This document shows positions 52,884 to 62,554 of a stretch of DNA of 64,000 bases, one piece after another. Within the stretch, counting starts at the first letter, position 1; each line of letters starts with the position of its first letter. Below the pieces are notes generated by a model. That model saw only the letters and a program-made list of their open reading frames with translations, was not told the DNA's origin and made no database searches. This stretch comes from Sphingobium sp. AP50 (GTDB lineage: Bacteria; Pseudomonadota; Alphaproteobacteria; Sphingomonadales; Sphingomonadaceae), in assembly GCF_900109095.1 (NCBI RefSeq), contig NZ_FNYZ01000012.1:62001-126000 (forward strand), read 5' to 3'. Position numbers and translations under genes: made by a program.

Positions 52884-55001
52884 TCAGAATTCTTCTGCAT
52901 GACCGCCGGCCGGGCCGGTCCCGTTGCCACTTGCGGCCCGAACGACCGGCGGCTTGGCGAAGGGCGTAATGCCCAGCGCTTCGTGAATTTCCGCCGGATA
53001 GTAAATTGTGCCGCCTCGCATCACCATCTGAGGCTTGTAGATTTCGCCAATGTCCTTGGTCGGGTCCCCCGCGACCAGCACCAGATCAGCCAGCTTGCCC
53101 CGTTCGATCGTGCCGACGTAGCTCGACTGGCCCATATATTCGACAGAATCCAGCGTGCCTGCGCGCAGCGCCTGCGCCGGGGTAAGACCTGCCTTGACAT
53201 AGAGTTCCAGCTCACGAAGCAGGGTAAAGCCGGTGCCTTCGTCAGTACCTGGCAGGAGGCGGATGCCCTGGTCATGCATGAGCTTTGTCACTTCGAGCAT
53301 CTTGGCCGCACCATCATCATAAGCTTTGCGGATGGCAGGGTCATTTTTGTCGACATAGCTACGCCGACGGAAGCGCTGCCAGCTGATCGGCATGTGCGAA
53401 TAGAAATGCTCGGCAAAGCTCGGAATTTCTCCCGCATTGGACCGCATCAACATTTCCAGGATGACCAGCGTGGTGTCGAGAGCCGTGCCATGCGCCTTCA
53501 TGAGATCGACCGTTCTGCGCACGCGCGGGGTATTGAGATCCAGCGCTCCGCCCCGCGCCATGGCAGTCAGGCGCAGCGGCGTACGGGTGTCTTCGCTCGG
53601 GTCGAGGATCCAGCCCAACATCAGCTGATTCATATGGGCAATGGCGTTATACCCGTCCTCAACGACACGATCGGGACTATCGAACGCCGGAACATGACCC
53701 GATACCCGCAGGCCCAACCGGTGCGCTTCCGCCGCGACCGGGCGGACCCAATCAGGGTTGAAGCTGTTGTAAATCTTGATTTCAGGATAGCCATGATCGG
53801 CGTACCAGTTCACGTCCTTGAGCGCATCTGGCAAGCTTTCAGGGATCACGCCGTAACGTGCGGAATAGGGACTGCGCCCTTCCATGAAGCCTGAAGGCGT
53901 GATGCGCGGCCAAGCCACCTTGCCTGCCTCAATTTCATCCAAGAGGGTTCGCATGAAGCCATTGTCATTGCCCATGTCGCGCGTTCCCGTCACGCCGACG
54001 GCCAGATAGAACAGACCCATGTCCAAAGTTGCGTGGGAATGCATGTCGTACAGGCCCGGATAGATGGTGCCGCCAGCCCCGTCGATGACCGTCTGGTCTG
54101 CCGGTGCCTGTGCGCTGCCCTGGGGTTCGACCCGCACGATCCGTTCACGCGAAACAACCACGGTCGATAGGCCAGACCGCTTGCCATCAACAGGATTGAA
54201 GACATGCACATTTGAGATTCGTACTGGCGTGTCGAAGTGATGCGCCAGCTTCTGTTGCAACTGACGGACGCGCTCGCCCTCCAGATCCTTCAGCAGGTCG
54301 TTCACAGCATCGTAATCGGCCTCCCGGCCGGTTCGGATCGCTCCGCCCCCACCCGCACCGACATCGTAGACGCCGAACAGCCCGCCATTGGAATCGAACA
54401 GAACATAGGTCGGCGCGAGTTGCACGCCGGTCAGGCGATAGATGCCGACCTTCACCATATTGGCGCCGGTGCCAACATTGGTGTCACGCACCTTTTCCAC
54501 GCTGACCTTACCCCCGGGCAGGACCGAAAGGCTGTGACCTGGCGCGCTCAACGCCGCGCGGGCATAGACGGCCTTGGCGAACGGACTATCGTCATTGACA
54601 ATGTAAAGCGCAGGCGCAGCCGATTTAACGGCGCCGGCATCAGCCTGACTCTTCCATTTGGCATTGCCATTGGTCCAGTTGAAGCTTTCTGCAACCGCCC
54701 CGCCCATCAGCGACGTCCCCGTGACCGTCCAACTGACCGGAATGCCGCCTGCACTCAGCCTGATGTCCTCCCGATGTTTGGGACCACGACCATTATTGTC
54801 GACCCGATAGTCGACCAGAATATGGTCGTCATCAATATCTGCCTTGACCGTGCCAATCACCTCCCCGGTGGCGAGGATCGACAAACTCTCCTGTGTCGCC
54901 GCATATGCCGTCAGCGTTGCCGCCGAACTGAGCAGTGCGAGCGCGAGAGCCGTGGCACGACCGATCACCTGTGTCGGGGCATAAACACGGTTAAGGCGCA
55001 T
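52884..55001 (-). CDS. Exported metal-dependent amidohydrolase (imidazolonepropionase/prolidase-like)
   Basis: Secreted amidohydrolase-superfamily enzyme (705 residues). Signal peptide residues 1-35 (LALLSSAATLTAYAA), a beta-rich N-terminal domain of about 200 residues, then the (beta/alpha)8 barrel: first metal pair in YDMHSHATLD, candidate bridging Lys in EIKIYNSF, His in VSGHVPAFDS, His in AIAHMNQL, Asp in LPGTDEGTG. The tail GTIERGKLADLVLVAGDPTKD is typical of the superfamily. Relatives include dipeptidases and Xaa-Pro/Xaa-Arg dipeptidases; a peptidase-type role fits its neighbours. Divergent from the second Lrp gene. Confidence 0.85.
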   Translation of the reverse strand: MRLNRVYAPTQVIGRATALALALLSSAATLTAYAATQESLSILATGEVIGTVKADIDDDHILVDYRVDNNGRGPKHREDIRLSAGGIPVSWTVTGTSLMGGAVAESFNWTNGNAKWKSQADAGAVKSAAPALYIVNDDSPFAKAVYARAALSAPGHSLSVLPGGKVSVEKVRDTNVGTGANMVKVGIYRLTGVQLAPTYVLFDSNGGLFGVYDVGAGGGGAIRTGREADYDAVNDLLKDLEGERVRQLQQKLAHHFDTPVRISNVHVFNPVDGKRSGLSTVVVSRERIVRVEPQGSAQAPADQTVIDGAGGTIYPGLYDMHSHATLDMGLFYLAVGVTGTRDMGNDNGFMRTLLDEIEAGKVAWPRITPSGFMEGRSPYSARYGVIPESLPDALKDVNWYADHGYPEIKIYNSFNPDWVRPVAAEAHRLGLRVSGHVPAFDSPDRVVEDGYNAIAHMNQLMLGWILDPSEDTRTPLRLTAMARGGALDLNTPRVRRTVDLMKAHGTALDTTLVILEMLMRSNAGEIPSFAEHFYSHMPISWQRFRRRSYVDKNDPAIRKAYDDGAAKMLEVTKLMHDQGIRLLPGTDEGTGFTLLRELELYVKAGLTPAQALRAGTLDSVEYMGQSSYVGTIERGKLADLVLVAGDPTKDIGEIYKPQMVMRGGTIYYPAEIHEALGITPFAKPPVVRAASGNGTGPAGGHAEEF

Positions 55002-55262
55002 CGTTCAGGATCCTTTTTCTCGGCGGACAGAACGATTGAAGCAACCGGCTGTGGCCATGACCACCCTTGGCTAGGCGAGGCGCATGGAAATGATTATTCA
55101 GATTTCGCTGCCCACGCTATTTCCGTGCATAAAAAATGCAAAGGGATGAGGAGGCTGGACGATGGCTATGAAGATAGAAAATTGCCAACCCAGGGCCATT
55201 ATCTAGCGGATTTATGCCAATTATGCGTTACACAAGCATAGAAAAACAAGGATTGGCACGAA
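55002..55262. promoter_or_regulatory. Divergent control region of amidohydrolase and Lrp2 with repeated TTATGC words
   Basis: The 261-base gap holds GGATTTATGCC and AATTATGCG back to back (55208-55227) and TGCATAAAAAA (55136-55146), variants of the words that form the inverted repeat upstream of TonB receptor 3. Repeated phased words beside an Lrp gene are the usual form of Lrp binding arrays. No -35/-10 boxes were assigned. Confidence 0.45.
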
Positions 55263-55745
55263 ATGGCTGAAGAATTATCCGCGATAGATATTCGCATATT
55301 GGAGCAGATTCAGAAGGATGCCGGCCAATCCTCGGCCGAGCTTGCTGAGCGTGTCGGCCTCTCGCAGTCGCCCTGCTGGAGGCGGCTGCAACGGCTGCGC
55401 GAGGAAGGCTATATCAAGGGTCAAGTCGCGCTGCTTAACCGAAAGAGATTCGCCGACACGTTGCTGATTTTCGCCACGTTGAAAATGGGCTCGCTGACAG
55501 ATGAAAAACGCGCGGAATTCTTTCGCAAGGTAGAGGTAACGCCAGAAATCATGGAATGCCATACCATCTTCGGCGAACGTGACATCATGTTGAAGATCGT
55601 GGCCCAATCGCTGGAATGGTATCAGCAATTTGTGTTTCGGGTGATCCTGAAACTCCCTGGCGTCCAGGATACTCATTCCCTCGTGACCATGATGCAAATC
55701 AAGGAGAGCACGGCCATCCCGGTTCGTCTGCGCAGCCCGGAATAA
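55263..55745 (+). CDS. Lrp/AsnC-family regulator of the peptide-utilisation locus
   Basis: Second feast/famine regulator (160 residues). Helix-turn-helix in SAIDIRILEQIQKDAGQSS and LSQSPCWRRLQRLREEGYI; RAM domain with ATLKMGSLTDEKRAEFF, ECHTIFGERDIMLKIVAQSLE, LPGVQDTHSLVTMMQIKEST. It shares little beyond family features with the Lrp at 48435, so the two probably respond to different ligands. Divergent from the amidohydrolase-permease genes and convergent with the carboxypeptidase operon, it is well placed to control both. Confidence 0.88.
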   Translation: MAEELSAIDIRILEQIQKDAGQSSAELAERVGLSQSPCWRRLQRLREEGYIKGQVALLNRKRFADTLLIFATLKMGSLTDEKRAEFFRKVEVTPEIMECHTIFGERDIMLKIVAQSLEWYQQFVFRVILKLPGVQDTHSLVTMMQIKESTAIPVRLRSPE

Positions 55746-55753
55746 GAGGATGT

Positions 55754-55778
55754 GGGCGGGGGTGACGCACCCCCGCCC
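55754..55778. terminator. Hairpin between convergent Lrp2 and S10 carboxypeptidase genes
   Basis: A perfect 11-bp GC stem GGGCGGGGGTG/CACCCCCGCCC with a 3-base loop sits centrally in the 41-base gap. It lacks a strong T tract on either strand, so a bidirectional terminator or transcription block is likely. Confidence 0.65.
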
Positions 55779-55786
55779 TAGCTGCT

Positions 55787-57298
55787 TTACCAGTCGCGCC
55801 GGATCATTGCCCGCACGTCATCGGCAAAGGCCTTTTGGCTCGCGTCGATAGTGTAGGAGATGTGTCCACCGCGGTAGGTGGCGGTCCGAACCCGATCCTT
55901 TGGCCATTGAGCCTCATTGACCAGCAGTTCCATCGCGCCGACGGTCGTCTGCGTGTCGGTCCATCCATTGCCTACCAAGAGGCGGAAGCGCGGGTTGCGC
56001 TCCATCAACGCGCTGATCGGCTTCTGATAAGGCCAATCGCCAAAGGGCGATTTGTTTACGCCCCAATCCCAGCCATTCAAGCCGCCGGGAAACTGGAAAT
56101 AGGATAGATAATCGCCAATCGTACCCGCTTCTAAATCATTGGCTAGGTAGGTTTTGAAGTTAGTGACATAGGCGTTCATCACACTGTCGAACGGGTCGGC
56201 CCCGCCAACTGGCTTGGCGTAGCGCGCATCGTTGGTGTTAAGGACAAACCCCGGCCTTATTTTCTGCTGATAATCGACTTTGGATATTCGCAATCTGTTG
56301 GCCAGATACCAGTCGGCAGGAACGCCGGTAAACTCCGCCAACTTGGCCGCTACAACCCGTTGCCGGTCCATCGGCGCAGCCCCACCCAAGTAGAGGGTGG
56401 AGAGATAGTCCGCCGCAGCGAAATCACGAGCATCCGCCACAAAGGCGTCGAAGGTTCGACCGCGAACATCTGCTTTCCCCAGTTCCCAGGCGATCGCTGC
56501 CAGCGTCGGCAAGGATGCAGCATAGCTGATTAGGTTCGCCGGGCGCTGCGCATATTCAATGATGTTAACGGCCTGCCCCAGCAGGATTATCCCATCGACT
56601 GCTACGCCCTGCTCGAGCAACTGCCCCGCCGCTTCGGGCGCGCGCATTGTGCCATAACTTTCGCCAAGCAGGTAAATCGGCGCGCCTTCGCGTCCATGAG
56701 CTTTTCGCCATTGCAGAATCATTTGCGCCAATTGCCGTGAATCTGTGACGTTCGAAGCCTGGCTTTTGGGATCGACGCCTGGCGCGAACCGGCTGAAACC
56801 CGTTCCGGCCGGATCGAAGAAGACCAGGTCGGCCACGTCCAGCAGCGCGTTGGGGTTATCGACCATGCGGAAGGTAGAGGGTGATGCCTGGATATCATCT
56901 GGTACCGCCACACGCTTTGGACCCAGCGCGCCCACGTGGAGGGTTGAAGAGGATGAGATCGGTCCGCCATTAAAGGCGAACACCACCGGCCGGCTCGCCC
57001 CATCGACCTTTTTGCCCGCGGACCTCATGATATAGGATATGGCAACCAGCCTGGCTGCAGGGCCGCCGTCGGCCATCGTCGTGTCGAACCGCTCGACCAC
57101 CGCCGAATAGTCGAGCTTGCGGCCGTTAAAAACGCCCTGATGACCCGTTATGATCGGAGCTGGCAGCTCAACCTGAGGCGGCGCCTTGAGCATGGTGCCG
57201 GCTGCCTCCGCAGCCTGAACGGGAGGCATGCTGATGGCGGACAAAGCAGCCATGGCCAGCGACAAGGCGGTCATCGCATTTAAAGGGGATTTCTTCAC
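55787..57298 (-). CDS. S10 family serine carboxypeptidase (first of two)
   Basis: Secreted peptidase S10 (503 residues) removing C-terminal residues from peptides. GTG start overlaps the preceding gene's stop (GTGA). Signal peptide to about residue 29 (SMPPVQAAEA). Catalytic Ser in LLGESYGTMRAPEAAG, Asp in GNGWTDTQTTVG and His in YRGGHISYTI; oxyanion region FAFNGGPISSSS, where most relatives have NGGPGSSS, so one Gly is Ile here. Last gene of the operon, followed by a GC hairpin. Confidence 0.88.
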   Translation of the reverse strand: MKKSPLNAMTALSLAMAALSAISMPPVQAAEAAGTMLKAPPQVELPAPIITGHQGVFNGRKLDYSAVVERFDTTMADGGPAARLVAISYIMRSAGKKVDGASRPVVFAFNGGPISSSSTLHVGALGPKRVAVPDDIQASPSTFRMVDNPNALLDVADLVFFDPAGTGFSRFAPGVDPKSQASNVTDSRQLAQMILQWRKAHGREGAPIYLLGESYGTMRAPEAAGQLLEQGVAVDGIILLGQAVNIIEYAQRPANLISYAASLPTLAAIAWELGKADVRGRTFDAFVADARDFAAADYLSTLYLGGAAPMDRQRVVAAKLAEFTGVPADWYLANRLRISKVDYQQKIRPGFVLNTNDARYAKPVGGADPFDSVMNAYVTNFKTYLANDLEAGTIGDYLSYFQFPGGLNGWDWGVNKSPFGDWPYQKPISALMERNPRFRLLVGNGWTDTQTTVGAMELLVNEAQWPKDRVRTATYRGGHISYTIDASQKAFADDVRAMIRRDW

Positions 57299-58908
57299 TT
57301 CTGTCGTCCTTTCGATGCGGTTCGGATGAATTCACGCAAGTCTTTTGCCATCTGCACACCGGCTTGGCCGACATAGGCCATATGGCCAGACCAATAGGCC
57401 TTGGCGATGACGCGGTCCTGCGGCAGCTGGCGCTGTGCGACGCCGAATTTAGCGCTGCCCACCGCACCGAACAGATCGAACCATCCCTCTATGGTCATCA
57501 GCTGCAAATCCGGGTTGCGACGCATAGCGGCAGCGATGTCCGCGCCTGGATCTGAGCCAGGTGCCGGGACCCCCGGCGCATACGGTGGGTTACGCCAAGG
57601 GAAATTGACGTTGAGGAAGTCGATATTCACATAATCATCGTCGATATCGATGCCCAGATCGTCGCGGATATAGTTATTAAAGGCACCGATAAAGGCTGCG
57701 CTATATTGCCCCATCGCCCCGTCATCTGCCACCGGATCGCCCAGCGACCCCGCCGTGGGTAGGACGTAGCGAGAATCATAATGGCCGATTGTCTTGCCCT
57801 GGTCCGCCAGCAGCGCGCTGCCAAAATCGCTGGGCATGATCCGCAGCCCCTTGGAAAGCAGATAATCGACCGAAAGGCCGGTGAAGCCGGCATGTTTCAC
57901 CGCCAGCTGCGCCTTTTGCGTATCGGTCAGGCTGTCCCAACGGTTGAGCGCGGGCACCAGTTCATCCCGCGCGAAACGTTCTGCCTGGGCGATGAAGCTG
58001 TCGAACTCCCGGCCCTGCCGGTCGGCGCGAGCATGATACCAGGCGGTCGCCGCCATAGTGGTGAAGGTCGGCAGAAATTTGTCGTTGCCTTCAGGTCTGG
58101 CGAGGCCACCGTCGCCGCCGACCAGAATGACGCCATTCAGCGAGATACCTTTCAGCGTACCGTCCAGCACTCCGCCCATAAGACGACGCGAGAGCATGTT
58201 TGCACGATAGGTTCCATAGCTTTCGCCCAAAAGGAATTTTGGGCTGTTCCAACGATGATGGCGCCGTAGCCAAGATTGGATGAAGCGCGCGACGGATGCC
58301 GCATCTTCCTCCGCACCATAGAAATCCTCAGGCCGTCCTTCGCCCCAATAGCGGCTGAAACCCGTGCCGATGGGATCGATGAACACCAGGTCGGCTTCGC
58401 TGATCAGGCTGTTGGGATTATCAACCACATGGAAGGGCGGAACCTGCGATGGATTGACATCGGTAAAGTCGGCGCGGCGCGGGCCAATCACGCCCATATG
58501 CAGCCATGTCGATGCAGACCCTGGCCCGCCGTTGAAGATGAAGACAACCGGCCGCTGAGCGCCCGCCGGTGCTGGCGACTTGTAGGTAAATGAGAAGATC
58601 GAACCCTTGGGCGTGCCATTGGCATCGGAAATGACGATGTCTTCGGCCGTGACGCTATAGTGCATCTTTCGCCCATCAAAGACGCCGCTGCGCTCCACCA
58701 CATAGCGGCGCGGCGCGATCGGCGCGCGACTGGCCTTGGATTCGATCTTCCATTGGCCAGCGCTGGGCGGCAATGGCGGGATAGCCATTACCGGGCTGTC
58801 TTTGGGCGGAGGGGGTCCGCTAGCCTCGACCGCGAGCGCGGGCAACGACGCCAACGTCACACCGGTCCATGCCGCCATCCATACCCGTTTCAACACGTTC
58901 ACTTTCAT
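57295..58908 (-). CDS. S10 family serine carboxypeptidase (second of two)
   Basis: Secreted S10 carboxypeptidase (537 residues). Signal peptide about residues 1-27 (LASLPALAVEA). Motifs: FIFNGGPGSASTWLHMG (oxyanion hole, canonical), catalytic Ser in LLGESYGTYRANML, Asp in IEGWFDLFGAVGS and His in YWSGHMAYVG. It differs widely from the downstream copy outside the motifs, so the pair is old or separately acquired, which suggests complementary specificities. ATGA overlap upstream with the DUF885 gene and GTGA overlap downstream. Confidence 0.88.
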   Translation of the reverse strand: MKVNVLKRVWMAAWTGVTLASLPALAVEASGPPPPKDSPVMAIPPLPPSAGQWKIESKASRAPIAPRRYVVERSGVFDGRKMHYSVTAEDIVISDANGTPKGSIFSFTYKSPAPAGAQRPVVFIFNGGPGSASTWLHMGVIGPRRADFTDVNPSQVPPFHVVDNPNSLISEADLVFIDPIGTGFSRYWGEGRPEDFYGAEEDAASVARFIQSWLRRHHRWNSPKFLLGESYGTYRANMLSRRLMGGVLDGTLKGISLNGVILVGGDGGLARPEGNDKFLPTFTTMAATAWYHARADRQGREFDSFIAQAERFARDELVPALNRWDSLTDTQKAQLAVKHAGFTGLSVDYLLSKGLRIMPSDFGSALLADQGKTIGHYDSRYVLPTAGSLGDPVADDGAMGQYSAAFIGAFNNYIRDDLGIDIDDDYVNIDFLNVNFPWRNPPYAPGVPAPGSDPGADIAAAMRRNPDLQLMTIEGWFDLFGAVGSAKFGVAQRQLPQDRVIAKAYWSGHMAYVGQAGVQMAKDLREFIRTASKGRQK

Positions 58909-60764
58909 TTCTTGTCACCCAATTGCGCCGTGCCTTCGCGGCCCGCCTTTACTTGTACAATCCAGCCTTTTACCGCCCTGCGCATTGCGACAGGTGGCAT
59001 CGGGCCGGGACGCAGTATCGCATCGTGAAAGCCCCTTATGTCGAACTGCGGCCCCAGAATGCGCGACGCCTCGTCCCGCAAAGCCAATATCTCCAGATAG
59101 CCCCAATAATAGCCCAGCGCCTGTCCGGGCCAGTTCACGAAGCGGTTGACGGTCAAATCGGTAGTTAGATGCGCCTTCTGATAGGCGGCGCCCTGCTCAT
59201 AAGACCAGCCTCTGTAATTGAGAGCGGTGTCAAGCACCAATCGAACGGCGCGCTCCAAACGGAACTGCATCCACGCCACCTTGCCATAATCATCGTTGGC
59301 ATAGAGGCCCATCTCGTATGCAAGCTGCTCGGCATATAGCCCCCAGCCCTCAATATAGCTGGGGAGCAGGCCGCTTCCGGTCTTGTCGGGTCCGTCGCGC
59401 AATTCCTGCGCCGTAGCGAACTGGAGATGATGGCCCGGCAAAGCCTCATGGAAGGTGATGGACGATAGATTCCAGGAATCGATCCGGGCCGCACCTGCGA
59501 AACCCACGCTGTAGGTCGCGGGTCTGGAGCCGTCTGCAGCGGCCGGAATGTAGAACGCAGATGGCGTGGGAGGTCCGCCCAACGGCCCTTCCAGCCCACG
59601 CCTTATCGCCAAAGGACTTTTGGGAAGATAAAGAAAGTACTGCGGGAGCAGCGCTTCAACACGGGCTAGGTCATTCTTGGCCTTTGCCTCCACCAGGGCA
59701 TAGCCGGCGTCGCTGTTGGGCACAGAGAGTCGGAGTTCGGAACGCAAATGCTGGCGTAGCGCCTCCAGATCGGCAAAGCCCATCCGGCTGGCCATCGCGC
59801 GCAATTCGCGTTCTACGCGTTCAATCTCCTGCTCGCCGCGAGCGAAAATAGCGTCGGGGGAAATACGCTCCGCCAGCGCTAACTCGATAAAGTCCTCATA
59901 GGCTTGTGCGCCCTTGGCCATTTGCCACATGCCGCTCGACCGGCCCTTGGGCGCAAGGCGCTCGATACGGGCGGCATAGCTACCATAGGCCGGGCAGACA
60001 CAGCTCGATAGCAGCTGCGCCATGCGCGCAGAGAGCGCCTTGCGGGCCTCCTCGGTCATGGCCGCTGATGCGATTTTCTTGCGAAAGTCCGCCTCGATCG
60101 CATTTTCACCTTGCCCTGCGCAGGAGCCGCCTTCGCCCAGCGTCCGGCTCTGGGCGGCAGCGGCCTTGTAGCCTGCCTGTGTCAACACCACGCCGCGTGC
60201 TGCCCGCTCTTCCCCCTGCCCCGCAATACTGTCCAGAAGAGCAGGCAATGCCGCGATGCGTGCCAGATAATTTTCTGCGTCCCGCACGCTCGCAATCTTC
60301 TGGTTCCGTGCCATCAAGCGCGGCCCTTCGGTCACCGGCTCGAAGATGCTGCTGCCGATCGTGAAACCGTTGCGCATCACGCGCTCACGCAATATCCGGG
60401 TTTCCAGCGCGCGCTTGTAAATATCGCGACGGATCCGCATCGGCAGAGAAAGCTTAGCCGGATCAATAGTCTTCTCCAGCCGCTTGAGCGCAAAGCCCGC
60501 CTTGCGCGCATCCTGCGCCCGCCAGACATCCGTTACAGGCGTCCATTCGGCTTCCGAAGCGGACAGGGTCGCTTCCGTCCTTGCGGTGGGATCCACGGCC
60601 ATGTCCGCCGTCCATCGCGCCTCGATAAGGGCGTTCAGTCGCAGATCCTCATGCGGCCGCGCCAACGCGGACGAGCCATGTGCAGCTGTTGCCAGCGTCA
60701 TTGCCAGCGCGTTGGCCCGCCATGCCGTGCGGCTAAATTTAACGGCTCTCCTGATCAAAACCAT
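58905..60764 (-). CDS. DUF885 family secreted protein, predicted metallopeptidase-like
   Basis: Exported alpha-helical protein (619 residues) of the DUF885 family, whose members carry a zinc-peptidase-like helix. Here it reads SITFHEALPGHHLQFATAQEL (about residue 445-465), with HExxxGHH in place of the usual HExxH. A second conserved stretch YIEGWGLYAEQLAYEMGLY supplies a probable third ligand (Glu). Signal region RANALAMTLATAAHGSSALA. It overlaps the S10 gene by ATGA. Known relatives are annotated as peptidases without firm substrate, so peptidase action is likely but not certain. Confidence 0.8.
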   Translation of the reverse strand: MVLIRRAVKFSRTAWRANALAMTLATAAHGSSALARPHEDLRLNALIEARWTADMAVDPTARTEATLSASEAEWTPVTDVWRAQDARKAGFALKRLEKTIDPAKLSLPMRIRRDIYKRALETRILRERVMRNGFTIGSSIFEPVTEGPRLMARNQKIASVRDAENYLARIAALPALLDSIAGQGEERAARGVVLTQAGYKAAAAQSRTLGEGGSCAGQGENAIEADFRKKIASAAMTEEARKALSARMAQLLSSCVCPAYGSYAARIERLAPKGRSSGMWQMAKGAQAYEDFIELALAERISPDAIFARGEQEIERVERELRAMASRMGFADLEALRQHLRSELRLSVPNSDAGYALVEAKAKNDLARVEALLPQYFLYLPKSPLAIRRGLEGPLGGPPTPSAFYIPAAADGSRPATYSVGFAGAARIDSWNLSSITFHEALPGHHLQFATAQELRDGPDKTGSGLLPSYIEGWGLYAEQLAYEMGLYANDDYGKVAWMQFRLERAVRLVLDTALNYRGWSYEQGAAYQKAHLTTDLTVNRFVNWPGQALGYYWGYLEILALRDEASRILGPQFDIRGFHDAILRPGPMPPVAMRRAVKGWIVQVKAGREGTAQLGDKK

Positions 60765-60792
60765 GCCCCGTCTCTTTCCCCCAAACAGTCTG

Positions 60793-62532
60793 TTACAGCG
60801 CGCAGGTCTTGCGGTTGGAAGCGGGCAAAATCTCCCATTGCCAGGCGCTCACCGCTTCGCCCCTTGGCAGGTATGTCAAATCGCTTTCCTGCCCGTCCCG
60901 CCGGATGCGCAGCGTCAGCATCATGGTTTGATCACCTTGGAGCTGATCTTGGGGCACTGGCCGAACGATCTCGTCGCCATCGCGCAGGCCCGCCTGCGCC
61001 GCCGCCGATCCCGCTCGCAACCCACGCACGACGCGACGCGGTTCGGCCAAAACCGCCGTGTCGAAGCCCAGGTCGTAACGGCGCAGCGACTTGGAAATGC
61101 GCCGGAAACAGGGGCCAAAGGCATCGCTCGCCGGCAAGGGGGGCCGTCCATTCAGAAAGGCGTGAAAATCCTCGACAGCGCCGTGGCCCAACTCCGCTCC
61201 GAGCAGCATCTCCCAATCAGCATTGCCCAGTTTTTTGGATTTTCCCGCCACCAGCATAGCCAGCACCAGATCGTCCAGCGACCGCTCACCGCCGGATTTT
61301 TTGCGGACGCGGTCATCTAGATCGGCGAAATAGAGCATACCCCGGTCGTAGGGCAGAGTGCGGATACGCGTATCGGCCCAGAAGCGGCCTGGAACTTCGC
61401 TGTTGGGCACTTCACCAAGCGAACTGGTGTAATAGCGCCCGGCGTGAAAGTTCAAATCCTCCACAAATTGTTCCGGCCCGATCAGGCCGTAGCGCAGCGG
61501 CAGTCGACGCTGGTAGAATGTCGCCAATCCTTCCCCAAACCAGGAGGATTCAAGCCCGGCCGGCTGCTCGATAAAGGGCGAGAAAGTGTGGAACATCTCG
61601 TGCGCCAGTGTCATCTGGACCTGCGCAACATCGCTCCCCTGCCCGCCCGGCTGCCCAAAAGTTGTGACGAAACTGTGGTACAGGCCGACACCTCCGCCCG
61701 CATTGACCGGATTATAACGCAGAAACACGCCATAAGGCGGCGGTTTCTGCTGGCTGAAAAATCGCGCATACTGGCCGTAGAGTTTGCTGGTCCAGCCCAT
61801 CACCGCCTGCGCATCGAAAGGTGGCTGGCCATGCCAGGCGGAGAAGAAGCCGCTTTTTGGCGCCGAATAGGGCCAGGCGGAAACCTTGCCGGCCATGTAG
61901 AAAGCCATACGCAACTGCGGGGCCTTTAGCGGTTCGGGCGCGGCGACATTGCCCGTACCATAGGAGCTGATGCCTCTCGCCCCCCGTGGAAGGTCGGAAA
62001 GATCCCACCGCACCTGCGTCCGCCAGGAGGTATCGCCAGGGGGCAGCATCAAAAAGATATTGCCCGCCGCCGATGTTCCCCCGCCGTCGTTGCTAAAAGC
62101 GAAGGGCGGCGCCGGCCCACGCGGCGGCAGCGAGGCCTGGGCTGGGACTGAGTAGCGCACGGTCAGCCCTCCTGATACCGGCCGGTCTGCGAACCACTGC
62201 CGCGTAGGGCCACCGATTTCCGCGTCTCGCGCGGCCTGAACCGGCAATTCGACATCGCGCGGCAAAAGCCTAAGCACACCGCGCGCGTCCCGCGCCTCCA
62301 GTCCTGATAGCACTGTTGCCACGCTGTCGACGTTACTCGACACCAGCGGCATCTGGAGCAGCGGCCCGATATTGTCCGCCTCCAGCCCCTCAAAGCTCAG
62401 TGTCACCGTGACCGACTGAACATCAACTTTCCCCGGCGCACTGCGCGGCGCCAGCGCAATCACTAGCGTCGCAGGGGGCGGTGTCGCGCTCGCTGCTGCC
62501 ATAGACAATGCTAGGCCGGAGAAGATGAGCAT
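60793..62532 (-). CDS. M61-like exported metallopeptidase with C-terminal PDZ domain
   Basis: Exported gluzincin (579 residues). ATG 62532 starts a signal peptide (MLIFSGLALSMAAASA). An N-terminal beta-domain to about 220 is followed by the peptidase unit with zinc motif LAHEMFHTFSP and the downstream Glu in WFGEGLATFYQRR. A PDZ domain closes the protein (VVRGLRAGSAAAQAGLRDGDEIV), the architecture of glycyl aminopeptidase M61. The order of ligands and the PDZ both fit; sequence between them is divergent, so the exact subfamily is uncertain. 28 bases before the DUF885 gene. Confidence 0.8.
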   Translation of the reverse strand: MLIFSGLALSMAAASATPPPATLVIALAPRSAPGKVDVQSVTVTLSFEGLEADNIGPLLQMPLVSSNVDSVATVLSGLEARDARGVLRLLPRDVELPVQAARDAEIGGPTRQWFADRPVSGGLTVRYSVPAQASLPPRGPAPPFAFSNDGGGTSAAGNIFLMLPPGDTSWRTQVRWDLSDLPRGARGISSYGTGNVAAPEPLKAPQLRMAFYMAGKVSAWPYSAPKSGFFSAWHGQPPFDAQAVMGWTSKLYGQYARFFSQQKPPPYGVFLRYNPVNAGGGVGLYHSFVTTFGQPGGQGSDVAQVQMTLAHEMFHTFSPFIEQPAGLESSWFGEGLATFYQRRLPLRYGLIGPEQFVEDLNFHAGRYYTSSLGEVPNSEVPGRFWADTRIRTLPYDRGMLYFADLDDRVRKKSGGERSLDDLVLAMLVAGKSKKLGNADWEMLLGAELGHGAVEDFHAFLNGRPPLPASDAFGPCFRRISKSLRRYDLGFDTAVLAEPRRVVRGLRAGSAAAQAGLRDGDEIVRPVPQDQLQGDQTMMLTLRIRRDGQESDLTYLPRGEAVSAWQWEILPASNRKTCAL

Positions 62533-62554
62533 TATATTTTCCCTTAATTCAATA

